Below are positions 11,155-22,164 of a stretch of 64,000 bases of DNA, piece after piece. Where the stretch lies: contig OX328132.1 of assembly GCA_946811695.1 (NCBI GenBank), positions 99,203,422 through 99,267,421 of the forward strand, read 5' to 3'. The DNA comes from Gonocerus acuteangulatus (taxonomy: Eukaryota > Arthropoda > Insecta > Hemiptera > Coreidae). The notes beneath the pieces are model-generated. The model ran no database searches. It was not told where the DNA came from and saw only the letters and a list, made by a program, of their open reading frames with translations. A program made the translations under genes and the position numbers. The first letter of the stretch is position 1, and each line of letters begins with the position of its first letter.

Positions 11155-11712
11155 CAGGGTGATGTCTGTAATGCTGCAAGGGGCCAAACCTCCGAACAGT
11201 TTTTGAATTGATTGTCAGGAATTATTAGAAGAAGAAATTATTATTTTTTTTTAATTATTTATGCGTCCAGTGGTAAACATTAAACTGTTTTAAGAATTGA
11301 AACTTTATTTTTATTTTTTCAAAACCTCTTGCCAAGATAAGGGTTAAGAATTGAAAGTTTTTTTTTTTTTGTTTTGTGTTATCAGTTTCCTCCGAAGAAA
11401 AGTAGCTATGTTAAATTATGTTTAACATGCAACATTATATGACGTCATTTAATTTTTTCGACCAAGAAGATTTTCCATTGTTTTGATTTTGGCAGAGGTG
11501 GGTAATAGAGGGGGTGTAAAATAAATCATGTAGTTTTAATGATTCTTATATAGGCATTGGGAAAGAATGCATATTCACAATTGTGTTTTAGTTCTTGTAA
11601 TTTTTCTTGGAAATGAAGCAAAAACGAGAAAAATGCCAAAGTACTTCTTTTCTTTCTTTTTTCATCCTGTATCGATTCCCGAAGTTTTGCGCTTTATTTT
11701 GGGGACACCCTG
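11155..11712. mobile_element. Possible mariner-type MITE
   Basis: TA (11153-11154) then cagggtg on the left and caccctg then TA (11713-11714) on the right form short inverted ends with TA targets. The right arm (about 11570-11712, read in reverse) resembles the arms of the foldback element at 15.7-16.6 kb: cagggtgtccc, aatcgatac, actttggcatttttctcg. The left arm does not match beyond 7 bp, so the two ends may not belong to one element. Confidence 0.4.
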
Positions 11713-11717
11713 TATAT

Positions 11718-11742
11718 TTACACACACACACACACACACGCG

Positions 11743-11779
<37 letters not shown>
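11718..11779. repeat. (AC)n(TA)n microsatellite
   Basis: AC repeats interrupted by gcgc, followed by TA repeats. Lies directly upstream of a SINE B head. Confidence 0.95.
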
Positions 11780-11990
11780 GGAGGCCCGGTGGCCGAGAGT
11801 GTTAAGGCGTGAGTACTTAAAACTCCGTACCAAAGGTCGTGGGTTCGATTTTCACTAGGGGTGGTGGCTTTTCTTTGGAAAAAAGAAAAGACATCTGCCC
11901 TATCCTGGCTATAAAAGGGTAGTGAATTATTGATAACCCGTCTTAAAATTCTAAGTTAATTATGATGGACGTTAAAATTTAAATAAATAT
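11780..11990 (+). mobile_element. SINE B, full copy
   Basis: tRNA-derived head: ggaggcccggtggccgagag with an A-box-like tggccgagagtgttaagg and B box gggttcgattttc, resembling a tRNA with a long variable arm (Ser/Leu type). The body has ggtggcttttctttgg, 'ccctatcctggct', 'gataacccg' and a 3' end gttaaaatttaaataaata. Other copies are at 25.9 kb (+), 47.7 kb (-) and partial ones at 20.8 and 55.1 kb. Confidence 0.8.
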
Positions 11991-11997
11991 ATATATT

Positions 11998-12185
<188 letters not shown>

Positions 12186-12640
12186 TCTTATTTATTACTA
12201 TCAGGCAGAAAATTAAAAATAAATTCCTTCCGTTCGAAACAAAATGATAATTGTTAATACAAGAAATCGGAATAATCAATAAATCGTAATTATATGATTT
12301 AATTTTTAATTATTTGTTATTTCTTTTTATAATTTGACTGATAGACCGTTTTGTACATTTCATTACACAAGTTCAAGTATGCACTTACTTGCATTTATAC
12401 ACTAATGTACGCTTACTTAGACTCATGACATTTGGGATTTCAAATTAACAATTATTTATTATCATTAACTTTTTGACTATCTGGCTTAAATCCGACTGCT
12501 TGTGACAAGGGCAATAACCCCCCCCCCCCTATGGATTATTTTTGAGAAATAATCCATTATTATTGACTGATAAATGTTCGGATTTATCAGTCAGACGTTG
12601 GTATTCATATTAAACATCAAATATAATCAGAGGACAATAA
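12186..12640. other. No gene recognised
   Basis: AT-rich, with a poly-C tract at about 12519-12529 and a local inverted pair (ggattatttttgagaaataatcc) at about 12533-12555. Confidence 0.4.
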
Positions 12641-13085
12641 TATAAATTGCAACTTGCCGAACAGAATCCAAATAATCAAAATAATGAACAAATCGGAAGC
12701 AATTGAGCTGAGTAAATTCATTACTAATTAGTACAGAATAGTTTAGTGTTTGAAATCGGAATTACCGCCGAGAAATATTAAATCCAACTGGCTGAACTAC
12801 TGATAGCCTCCATTGAGCTGGTAAAATATTTCGGCATATTAGCGACTAATTACAAAATTACCATGTAAATTACTCCCAGGGCTATGCTAATTTAACTCCT
12901 GCTGCTAAATTCCCCCTCCCTCCGCCAAGTACCCCACCCCACGTAAAACGAATGAGCGCTTATTTCTCAGCGGCAGGGAACATCCAGTTAATCAATTAAC
13001 ACAACGAGGTCAACTATTCTTCCAAGCGGGAATTAATTCAGAAATTTTGTCCCCGCTCTAAAATTAGCGAAGTAATGAGGCATAA
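12641..13085. other. Unique block dense in TAAT motifs
   Basis: Non-repetitive, compositionally mixed sequence with many homeodomain-type cores (ctaattag, gactaattac, gttaatcaattaac, ggaattaattc). No open frame. It has the look of conserved regulatory DNA, but that is an inference from motif density alone. Confidence 0.25.
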
Positions 13086-13381
13086 AAAAAATAATATCCA
13101 AACTATGATTTTAAAATTTTGATTACCATTGGCAAGAAAAAAGTCTCAGGAGCTATTTTGAACACATAGTTAACACTAAAAGTGGAAAAATATATATCTT
13201 GAAGCGCCTGTATAGTATTCATCGTTTTCGGAATTAAATTATTAATATACTCTGTCAAAAATCATTAGTATTATTGACTCGAGGTACAAATTATTTCCCA
13301 AATCAACTGCAGACAGGAAATCCCCTTAAGTCGCGTACCCAATAACGTATGTGGAAGTTTCAACTGGAGACTTTCATGCTT

Positions 13382-13417
13382 CAGAACTCATAGATCACGA
13401 AAATAACGGTGGTATAA

Positions 13418-13478
<61 letters not shown>

Positions 13479-13479
13479 T
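13382..13479 (+). repeat. Family T fragment with (TA)n
   Basis: agaactcatagatcacgaaa then ataacggtgg, followed by about 55 bp of (TA)n: the junction of 5' block and microsatellite typical of family T. Confidence 0.6.
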
Positions 13480-14305
13480 AGGGTGGTTCTGTAGGAAATC
13501 TCCATACTTAAGGGGTGTGTACGCCGACTAATGTGTAGTTGAATGCCACCAAGGAGAAATTTTTACTTGCAGTATTTCCATAGATAAAGGCATTTCCGTG
13601 TTTCTTTCTTTTAACGCTAGTTTTTGGCCATTTTTGTGCTATTTGTCGGTCACGCCATAACGAAAACTTAATTCTGATGACATTTTCAAAATCTGCATCA
13701 AATTTCCTCTTAGATCTCATGTAACTAGTGCAAAAAATTCTTAAACTCTAAATCCACAGAAGCCATCCAAACGAATTAGTTATCACGAAATAAAGGTCTT
13801 TTATTTTTAATATTCCACGCCCTACAGGAACATTTTTTTGTGTAGGTAGATGGTACTCTCATTTTTTGTTTTAATTGACCACAATTTACCCAAGCAAAGC
13901 ATCTTTTTTTGGCCTTAACACACTAACAAATTAGCCAAGGTAATGAAATAATGCATTTTTTCCTAAGATTTCCCATCTACCTAACAGTGGAACATAATAA
14001 ATTAATAATAATAAAGAACCATTATTTCGTGATAAGTTATTTGTTTGGATGGCTGCTGTGAATTTGTTTTGAGACATTTGCACAATGTACATGAGATCTT
14101 AAAGCACATTTGATGCAGATTTTGAAAATGTCATCAGAATTAAATTTTCCCTACGGCGTGACCGACAGATAACACAAAAATGGTCAAATCCTAGCGTTTT
14201 GACAAAAAACACGGAACTTTTTCCTTGGTGTCATTTAACTACAATTTAGTCGTTTAGTCGGCGTACACACTCCTTAAGTATGACTATTTCCTTTGGGGCC
14301 ACCCT
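13480..14305. mobile_element. Foldback MITE, TIR agggtgg
   Basis: Ends are agggtggttctg and, in reverse, agggtggcccca, next to TA dinucleotides. The two arms (about 13480-13815 and 13990-14305) are inverted copies along more than 300 bp. Matching landmarks are tacgccgactaa / tcggcgtaca, gccacaagg/ccttggtgtca, atgacattttcaaaatctgc / gcagattttgaaaatgtcat, and ttatcacgaaata / tatttcgtgataa. The loop is about 170 bp. No transposase. The short TIR and TA context suit a Tc1/mariner-type MITE. Confidence 0.75.
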
Positions 14306-14323
14306 TTATATATATATATATAT

Positions 14324-14567
14324 AAAATGATCACAAGGGTCCATAGTGAGGTCAGCACTATACTCCGGCCACCTGAATATTCCCTTTCCAAGTACCCATT
14401 AATAAATTAGTTAAAGGCAAGGTGAGCCTGGGGACGGTCTGGGACCCCGAAGCCAACCCTCGAACGACGAGACTAGAAGACAATAATCTTTACTGGGCGC
14501 CCGGGATTTGAACTCAGGGCATCCAGTTTATTACTCGAGTGCTCTACCACTGAGCTAACCTCGCCCC
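14324..14567 (-). mobile_element. SINE C, tRNA-derived
   Basis: In reverse complement it starts ggggcgaggttagctcagtg, with A box tagctcagtggtagagc and B box gagttcaaatccc, followed by a tRNA-unrelated body that ends at a (TA)n tail (14306-14323). The D arm pairs, but acceptor and anticodon stems do not, so this is a SINE and not a tRNA gene. Two tandem fragments of the same head lie at 51.6-51.8 kb. Confidence 0.7.
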
Positions 14568-14569
14568 TT

Positions 14570-15640
14570 TAAACAGGGAAAGTTATAAATGTTAACAATA
14601 CAGACTATAGGGGATCAGATGCTCCCACACATACCCAAAGAAAGCACACTTGCTTGCTTGTGGCCTTTGATTTTTATCCAAGCAAAACAAGGCCGCGAGC
14701 CCCAAAATATAGATTTTCTCTGACATTCCAGTTTCCTTTTATTTTACAAGGGAACGGCCAGCTCTTATAAATTCTCTGGAGGTATAAATTTTTCATGACC
14801 CGCTTGCTTTCTTTCAGCTGATGTAATTTATAAAGCATTTAAATCTCAAAGCCTTCAATCTATGATGTAAAATTTTAATTGCTGCCAAGCCTATTCAGCA
14901 AGTGACAATTTCTTCCTTTTGTTTTAATCGACTTTCTATCTTTAAAGTCAGCCATTTATATTAACAATTCAAAATAGGATTCCAAGTAATAATTATATTA
15001 CTCTTGCTAAAACGAATATTACCTTAAGTTTGTTTTCTATATTAATATTTAACTAAAGTTAGCATAATTTGGGAAGATGCAAGGGAGAATGCTGGGGATA
15101 CGGCTGTATCTGAGCCAGCAATCTCAGGGCTTGAATAACTAACTCCCCTTTTAGAGAATTGATAAACTCTCTTGGAGATAATAACTTGGTAGATGTATTT
15201 CTAACAAATAGTCTGAACAAAATTCCATCGCCTTTTCAAGAGATTTATTCTAGAAGTGCCATTTCCCTCTAGTGGTATGAATACTAAGATCCCCCATTCG
15301 CCGCTCTCTCCAGGACTTCGGCTTGGAAGGGTGAACATTTCTCCAGCAGTTAAACCAATCTAGTGGAATTCTCAATTCATATCTCTATATTCTATTACAT
15401 TCAGCGGTGGTTTGATTAGTAATACAGGTGCAAAATTATTGTTAAATTTCATAAATAATACTTACCATTGTAGAAAATCTATTTCAAACTTGCTTCACTA
15501 GGATAAATAAAATGGTCGAGCAGAAGATAAATGAATGGATGAATTATTCAGGTAAATTCCTATTCTAATATATGCAGGCTCTAAATAATAACAGCAAAAT
15601 TACAAAAAAAAGCTTGGTCCATAAATTATAAGGCTAGGCT
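14570..15640. other. Unique sequence, no gene recognised
   Basis: Non-repetitive, moderately AT-rich, no supported frame. Possible regulatory DNA, without specific evidence. Confidence 0.35.
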
Positions 15641-15647
15641 AATCTAA

Positions 15648-15650
15648 ATA

Positions 15651-15710
<60 letters not shown>
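15648..15710. repeat. (TA)n microsatellite
   Basis: TA repeats with a single tatgta interruption, directly at the left end of the foldback element. Confidence 0.95.
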
Positions 15711-16622
15711 GGGTATCCCAGTCTTAAATCGGCACACTTCTTAGATCGATAGGGAATTGAAACCCTAAGTCAAAAATTCCTGTGGCGATTTTCTCGTTTT
15801 CAAGAAAAACGCAAAAAAACTTTTTTTTTTCGTTTTTTTTTTGTTGGACAAATCCCGATTTATCGCTTAAACGAAGTGTTGTATGCAAAAGACACCACAA
15901 TACAACAGTTTTAGCTTATTAAATTATCTTTAAGATTGGACTAAGTTCAGCGTCTTAGCTTGAATAGGTTACGAGATAATAGTGCTTGAATAACCCATCG
16001 GATGGACATTTTGTTCTACAGAGAGTTAGACATGTTTTGATCCGACGAACCGTCTACGCGTTGAACGCAAAAACTTGAAAAATAATCATTTTTTTTTTTT
16101 TTTTTTTTTTGACAAATTATCATCTACCTATTCCTTAACGAAAGAATTGTGTACAAAAATTCCAATTCCTGTACAAATTATTATCCATTCTAAATTGAAC
16201 GCCCCAATTAGACGCGAGACGATAAATTAACAAACAATAATACTTGTATCTACGTGATATTTAAAATTTAAAACAAAAATAAATAAAAGAATAAAAATAA
16301 AATAAAATGAAAATAATTAAAAATGTCTTTATTGTAATACAATCCGACGGGCTTTTCAAACACGATTATCTCGTAATATATTCAAGCTACGACGCTCAAC
16401 TTGTTTTCATCTTAAAGCTAATTTAATAAGCTACAACTGTATTGAGTTGTTTTTTACTTTCGCTTCGTTTAAGTGACAAATCTATCCAAAAAAAAAACAA
16501 CACTTTTTTTGCGTTTTTCTCGAAAACGAAGCGAAAACCAGAAAATCGCCAAAGGACTTTTTGACTTAGTTTTTTATTCCCCATCGATATACAAGGTCTG
16601 TCGGTTTAAGACTGGGAAACCC
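15711..16622. mobile_element. Foldback MITE, TIR gggtatcccagtcttaaa
   Basis: Left end gggtatcccagtcttaaa. Right end in reverse is gggtttcccagtcttaaa. The arms (about 15711-16060 and 16320-16622) match as inverted repeats over about 300 bp: atcgatagggaattgaaa / atcgatggggaataaaaa, gcgattttctcg / gcgattttctgg, agcttattaaatta in both, and ttacgagataat in both. A poly-T tract interrupts the interior at about 16089-16110. No transposase frame. Confidence 0.8.
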
Positions 16623-17140
16623 AGGGGGGTATGTGTGTGCGTATATATATACACACACATACACCGGAGGTAAATGACATCATGTGCATTTTTTTATTAA
16701 GTTGACTTAACAACAACTTAGTATAGGGCACTATGTCCTGTTCTCATACATAACGAAGCTACGTAACAGTAAAAAATAAAATCATGTCCGTTATCAGAAG
16801 GATTAAAGGACACTATGTGGAGGACTTGGTTTTCTTTTACTTGGTGATCAATATTTTCAATTACCTACCAATGCCATTAACAATGTAAAACATTTTCTTT
16901 AAACTGTTTCTATTGGTAACAAAGAAACAAATTTCAATATTTCAAATGTATGAAAATTTGGTTTTCCTAAACAATTATAAATATGTAACTTGGTGTCCTT
17001 AACCTCCGGGGTGCACATAAATACAAAATTCTATTTCACGATTTCTGACCTTTATTTATGCATATTTATTTATTTTTTATAAATATGGCACAGGTCGAAA
17101 TAATAGTACTCCATTTTATGTACTATTTTATTTTTTGCAC
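16623..17140. other. No gene recognised
   Basis: Short TA/AC tract at about 16640-16665, otherwise AT-rich sequence without supported features. Confidence 0.4.
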
Positions 17141-17182
17141 GCCCTACATGTTTCGTGGCCTTTATGCCACCTCCTCAGGGGC
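17141..17182 (-). ncRNA. Hammerhead-ribozyme-like motif
   Basis: On the minus strand: helix I gccc (17182-17179), core CTGAGGA (17178-17172), helix II gtggc / gccac with loop ataaag, GAAAC (17154-17150), a minimal helix III closing over AT, cleavage triplet GTA (17147-17145), and helix I partner gggc (17144-17141). This follows the CUGANGA ... GAAA ... NUH hammerhead layout with a type I arrangement. One extra purine separates the core from helix II, which may lower activity. Minimal helix III forms are known from Penelope-like retroelements and retrozymes. Confidence 0.6.
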
Positions 17183-17235
17183 TACTAAATCCCCATGTGT
17201 GGAGAGCTCGCCACCCATACTACATGGGTAGCTCC

Positions 17236-17311
17236 TTATTGTGTGTGTGAGCGCGCGCGCGCGTGCGTGCGTGCGTGCGAGCGAGCGAGCGAGCGAGTGA
17301 GTGAGTGAGTG
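17236..17311. repeat. GT/GC/GAGC/GAGT composite microsatellite
   Basis: Successive gtgtgt, gcgcgc, gtgc, gagc and gagt runs. It sits where other family T copies have (TA)n. Confidence 0.9.
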
Positions 17312-17430
17312 AACCACCGTTATCTATGAGTTGAGAAACGTGAAATTGTCCACTTGGCACTTCCGGATTGCGTCATGAGGTCAACCTTATAGGTGGGGTT
17401 CTTTCCTATGGAGGGAGGGAGTATTTGGGG
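17312..17430 (-). repeat. Family T 5' block
   Basis: accaccgttatctatgag, cacttccggattgcgtcatg, ggtggggttctttcc and ggagggaggga are the family 5' block read in reverse, adjoining the microsatellite. Confidence 0.65.
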
Positions 17431-17861
17431 AAAAACTAAGCTTTCGTATATGAATCATTCGTGTAGAATAAAGGCTTTAGGGCGTATAAATGGATTGTTA
17501 TTACTATCTGCAGAACAGGGAGTGGCAATCATTCTAAGGGGGAATAGATAGGAGAGGCACGCATATCGTTCCCAACAGCATTGATAGCCATTGAGATATT
17601 GGGAGTCGGCTGACGGATGATCATCTCGCCTTTGAGAAGTATGGCTGTAATTTTGGAAGTGGTTCCTTCACCGCACCCCTTCCCTCCACATCCACTCCTT
17701 CACCTTTAGATATGCTTTTCATCCAAGCTCAGCCTCTCTTGGCCCTGCCTTTTTTCGCCTGGATAAATTCCCTGTGTTCTAAAATACCTTATCTGCATGA
17801 AAGACCATTGGGTATTATGACGTTATGTTATTTATAAACTAATTTTTGAAGATCCATTTAA

Positions 17862-17960
17862 AAAAATCCCGACGAGCAGGAACTGTGTCATCTTAGCGTG
17901 GTTTCGTTCTTATCCCTAGTGCTATTAGCAAAGGAATAGAAGCAGTTATTTGTAGCATTT
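17862..17960 (-). repeat. Family T 3' end fragment
   Basis: tcccgacgagcaggaactg and tcttagcgtggtttcg, then ttcttatccctagt, match the copy end at 31.17-31.22 kb, with the adjoining tagaagcagttatt also shared. Confidence 0.65.
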
Positions 17961-18078
17961 GATATTTCGATCAAAAAAATATAAATTAAAAGACTGTTCA
18001 TAAACTGAATGCTGTTTCATTCGATAAACAGAATTAAGTAAATGCATATACGCCTAGGGGTATCGATGAACTCAGCAG

Positions 18079-18232
18079 GCTCCTGAGATGTTGGGGCTGG
18101 CTGGTGCATTGTTGGGTCTATACTCGGGGTTTGGATCTCCATGTGTACCCAGTGGGTAGCGTCCATACATACCACTCATAACATACTGGTCGACCTGAAC
18201 GTGTGTCTCCTGTGCTCCAACCTGCAGCCCTC
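18079..18232 (-). CDS. Candidate terminal coding exon, unknown product
   Basis: A minus-strand frame of about 50 codons ends at a TGA near 18079-18081 and begins just after a possible acceptor (tccag, with ctctaac about 13 bases upstream as a branch-site-like word). The peptide is complex and Tyr/Gly/Pro/Asn-rich (for example QVDQYVMSGMYGRYPLG near the middle). The DNA is clearly GC-richer than its surroundings, with synonymous variety unlike a simple repeat. No domain was recognised. The pyrimidine tract is poor and no upstream exon or AATAAA signal was found. Either a terminal exon of a gene that lies mostly outside the window or chance. Confidence 0.25.
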
Positions 18233-18461
18233 TGGATTATGTTAGAGCGCTCTATATTAATATGATTCGGACCCATCTATCCCATAGATTCCTGCTTAAA
18301 TAAATATAATCTAAACAAGTGACATGGTCAAAGGAGGAGCTAACCAAAACTTGAGGCAGGAAAGACCATGGTTAACTATAATTTTACCATGCTCATCAAC
18401 TGCTGTCACAACATTTTTACCATGATCCTTTAGCTTTGTTCTTCCTCCGTCCCCCCGGCCC

Positions 18462-18503
18462 TGATTGCTGAAGAAGGCAACCAAAGAGCATTCCTAAATG
18501 TTT
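18462..18503 (+). ncRNA. Decayed hammerhead-like motif
   Basis: gctgaagaaggcaacc preserves CUGAAGA and the 5' side of helix II as in the copy at 24.67 kb. The GAAAC half has decayed to cctaaatg. Confidence 0.25.
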
Positions 18504-18849
18504 TAAATATATATTTATACGAAAATCAAATTGTTGTTCTTAGTCGAATTCGAACAAATCCCTAACTCCCTATCACCTCGACGACTAACTATTGGCACCT
18601 AATTATACAAAAAGTTATATACTTACACTTCTACTGTTATACAATATTACATATACGTGTAATTATAATCTAAAAAAAGAGAAGCATCCAAAAGAAAATA
18701 AAAAATCTATTTTTGACACACATAAAAATTTAAAAACAAAAGACTAATTCGCTACTTCCACTATATTTGTGAAAAGAAACGCTGACCGTTAAAAGAGCGC
18801 CAGACAATATAACAAAAGTAAACGATACAAATAAGAACATGAGTCATTT

Positions 18850-18852
<3 letters not shown>

Positions 18853-18917
<65 letters not shown>
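18853..18917. repeat. (TA)n microsatellite
   Basis: Uninterrupted TA dinucleotides. Confidence 0.97.
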
Positions 18918-18921
<4 letters not shown>

Positions 18922-19445
18922 TTGTCGTGTATATGTTAGTGTTTTCTATTAGAAGTTCGGTCCAGATCACAGGAATAATGTATTTTACTGTTCGTCAGTA
19001 TAAGTTTTATACTGAGTATTTCGTTACACTCTTTACAAATCAATCGGTCTGCTCGGCTTTGTAATTAGGTGTCTCTGATCAAGCTAAGTGAGTATTAATT
19101 TAGAGCTTTTTTTAATCAAGTATTGGCGTGTCACATTGTCTTGAAGTGCAGTGGCTGTTCTTGCAAGTTCGTCGACGAATGTCATATCCAGGAGTCTTAT
19201 AACGTTACGTGTTCATTTAAAATTTCGAGCCAGGAAGTTTTAAAATCTATACCTTCTTTTTTTTAATGATTTCAAATAGAAAATAAAAACAAAATTTAAA
19301 AATTAAATTAAAAACGTTTTTAAGCCTGCGGTTGACTAGTACAAAGCTCAAAATAAGAATATCAAAGAAATGAGAAGAGAGAGCGAAGGAGAAATGAGAA
19401 GAGATGGGCTGTGGAGGATCAGATATTTAATCTCGTCCTGTGTAA

Positions 19446-19510
19446 CTAGGAGCGTGCAACGGGCTCCGCACCACGGGCATCTATGGCCGTGCGGGTTGCC
19501 GTCTCCTAGG
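19446..19510. other. GC-rich imperfect hairpin
   Basis: ctaggag, gcaac and ccgcac on the left pair with gtgcgg, gttgc and ctcctag on the right. An alternative inner pairing is cacgg / ccgtg. An isolated GC-rich block in AT-rich surroundings, of unknown origin. Confidence 0.45.
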
Positions 19511-20332
19511 GGTTAATGTTATAACAGCTTCATAATGGATAATTAATTTTAGATGGTCTAGAATTTCCAATTTCTAATAAATAAAAATGCCTCATACACT
19601 ATAGCGCTCTCAGAAAAAGTGGACAGGATCAACTATCGAGTGTAGTGCTCCAATCCATGATGTCTTCGCCACATTTACATCTTATGGTGCATTCATGAGT
19701 AACCTTTCTCTCTACCAGAGTTCCCCCGTCTATCTTAGGCTCACCTTCCTTTCAGTGGATCAATGGATATATTCTATACGTTCTAGAAAAATATAAATAG
19801 AAACACGTAACCAGTGTAATTTCAACAAACCGCCAATAATAACAATAGTAATTTTCATTGCAATTAATATATACATTTTTTTTTTAACTAATCTTTTAAA
19901 AGACATGTTTAAGTAATTACAATAATTTGTTTGTAAATTCGTTTACGGTTATTATTAATTTACATTTAGAAATAATAGTACACATTTAGTATAATATCAG
20001 TTTACAATTAATAGTGCCAATATCGTAATTTGAGTCTATTTGATATGTTTTGGAGGAAAAACCTAATGGTGAACAGCACCCTACCATGTAAACAACAACC
20101 AAAAACCAAGGAACATCCATGATCTTGGACCGGGTTATGCTTTTTCCTTTACTTATTACCACTCATGTTTTTCAGGACATTTTTTTAATATTTTTATTTT
20201 CTACAAAAATGTTTTTCTTTTTCATTGGTTTATGCTGCCCTGTGTGATCAAAATCAAGTTCATTTTCGCGTGTTTATGAATAAAAAATGAATAAATATTT
20301 TTCAATTCTTTATGGCATTAGTTCTATACAGG

Positions 20333-20800
20333 GGCGCTAAAACAAATTTGCGGCGTTGTGTCTGACGAATGGTAAATCTTTTTTTCACGGGCGATTGTCT
20401 GCAGGCGGAAATTTTTAAATTATAATAAAGTTATTTTCAATAAAATTATTTTCAAACGAGAATGTAAATTCTTGATAATTGCGTAGGATTCTTTAAACAA
20501 ATGTTTCGTAATGTTAAAGAATTTTTCATTTTCCATTAGAACATCGGTCAAAAATAGGCCATAAAATTGTTACAATTTATTGAATCAAAAAATCTTTCGT
20601 ACTTTACTAGAAAATATCATAAGAAAGCTGCTGTTTAAATTCATCAATTTGAAAGTTGATCGGGTGAAAACTGACGGCCCTAGCGCATCGCCTGATTTGA
20701 AAAATGTAGTTTTGAGACAAAGGAAGTTTATTATATTGAAATGTTCATTTGGTTTTACAATTTTAATTTCTTTTTCATAATTTCATGTAACAAAGACAAA
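20333..20800 (+). repeat. Dispersed repeat R, copy 1
   Basis: Shares gcggcgttgtgtctgacgaa, cgggcgattgtctgcaggcg and cctgatttgaaaaatgtag with the reverse complement of 56760-57215. No coding capacity. Family unknown. Confidence 0.6.
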
Positions 20801-20829
20801 TAAAATAGTTTTTGATTTTGAAATTTATT

Positions 20830-20865
20830 GAAGGAGGACCGGTGGCTGTGAGTGTAATGGAACAT
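20830..20865 (+). mobile_element. SINE B head fragment
   Basis: ggaggaccggtggctgtgag then tgtaatgg resembles the first 35 bp of SINE B. Confidence 0.4.
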
Positions 20866-21552
20866 TTAAAAACTTTTCCGTCACATAAACGCACTTGGTT
20901 ATCTAAGATGCCGCAGTTTCCTATGCAAACTCAAATTTCTTTAAGATATTTTTGGAGTAGCTGTTTAAATTTTCGACGAAATATCAGAAAAAAATATAAT
21001 CTGTTTATATTCCCATCTCTTTTTTAATAATATTGTTTTCAATTTAACGATGAAAATAGTATGTATTGGATTCTATGACTTATAAAAAATTTAAAAAGGA
21101 ATACAAATTTTTAATCTAGTTCATACATTAAGGATTGAATGTATTAAAAAGATAGCTTTTTTATGTTCATTTAAATTATCGTTTAACCATTTTCGTTAGA
21201 GTAACTAGCCTTTTAAAGTTAATTTAACTTTCAAGTGCTCAAAGATTTTAAGCTCTTCCTCGAATTATTTCAAAGATTATCGGACCAATTAAGTGTATCA
21301 TACTCTTCGAACAATTTAATTACTTGATCTTCATAATTTCTCTCACGTTCGAACTAATCTGTCTGCTTGGAGGATAAGGAGGAAAGTATTAAGCTAAAAT
21401 TAGCTTTATCTTAAGGTAATAATTCTCAATTGTTGTCTGCTATATCGCAGATTTTATTGTTACAATGAAAAAGATTAATTTATAGGAGTATATATTTATT
21501 GCGAAATAGTAGAGAAATGATTTTTTACACAGGTCAACCTTTGATTTAATAA
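20866..21552. other. No gene recognised
   Basis: AT-rich sequence with no supported frame. Confidence 0.4.
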
Positions 21553-22150
21553 AACACACGGAACGGTATGGTCCTTATAGGGTTATTTGAGTCGCTGATT
21601 ACGATGAGCGGGTTATTTAACTTTCATCAAATCAGATTCAAGGTCATTTAAAAATCAAATACAGACAAAACCGTTGGAAAAATCTGAAAAAAATCATGCG
21701 TATGTTTTTGAGGTCCCTGAGTACGAATCTGTAGTTTGCTTGACCTTAACGCTCTTCCCTAGAATTCATTTCAAGGTCAAATAGAGAACAAACGTAGACA
21801 AATCAGGAATAAATCATTTAAAAATTTATTTTCTGGGAGGGAGTGTGAGTCAACAAAATATACTGATAATTGTGAACATATAAATTTGTATTTCTTTTTC
21901 TTTCTTTTTTTCTGTACTTTAAAAAAAGAGCAAGTCGCAAGTTTATTTATTTTACGTTGCGAAGCTCGTAAAATAAATAAAACGGATTCGAACTCAGCGA
22001 CCTCAAAAACGTACACATGAATTGTTTCAGATTTTTTCCTCTGTTTGGCCTTCAAATGACCTTGAATCTGATCTGATGAAGGTTAACCAACCCGCTCATC
22101 GCAATCAGCCGCACCAAACCTCATAAGGACCTTACCGCTCCGAGTGTTTT
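21553..22150. mobile_element. Foldback element, about 170-bp arms
   Basis: The left arm (about 21553-21735) and right arm (about 21980-22150, inverted) share acacacggaacggtatggtc / cactcggagcggtaaggtcc, gattacgatgagcgggtta / gattgcgatgagcgggttg, atcagattcaaggtcattt in both, and tttttgaggtccctgagtac / tttttgaggtcgctgagttc. A second diverged stretch of the same repeat (tcaaggtcaaatagagaaca) lies in the spacer. No transposase. Confidence 0.65.
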
Positions 22151-22164
22151 TTTTTTGTTGTTGT

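Larger units (their letters stand above)
18504..20332. other. No gene recognised; (TA)n and a GC-rich hairpin
   Basis: AT-rich with a long (TA)n at 18853-18917 and a GC-rich inverted structure at 19446-19510. Otherwise nothing was identified. Confidence 0.4.

Noticed and set aside
11155..11712. Confident call of one mariner MITE
   Set aside because: Only 7 bp of the ends match; the right arm belongs to another foldback family, so the ends may be independent.
14497..14567. Possible functional tRNA gene on the minus strand
   Set aside because: The D arm and B box are good, but acceptor and anticodon stems do not pair, and a tRNA-unrelated body follows. It is a SINE head.
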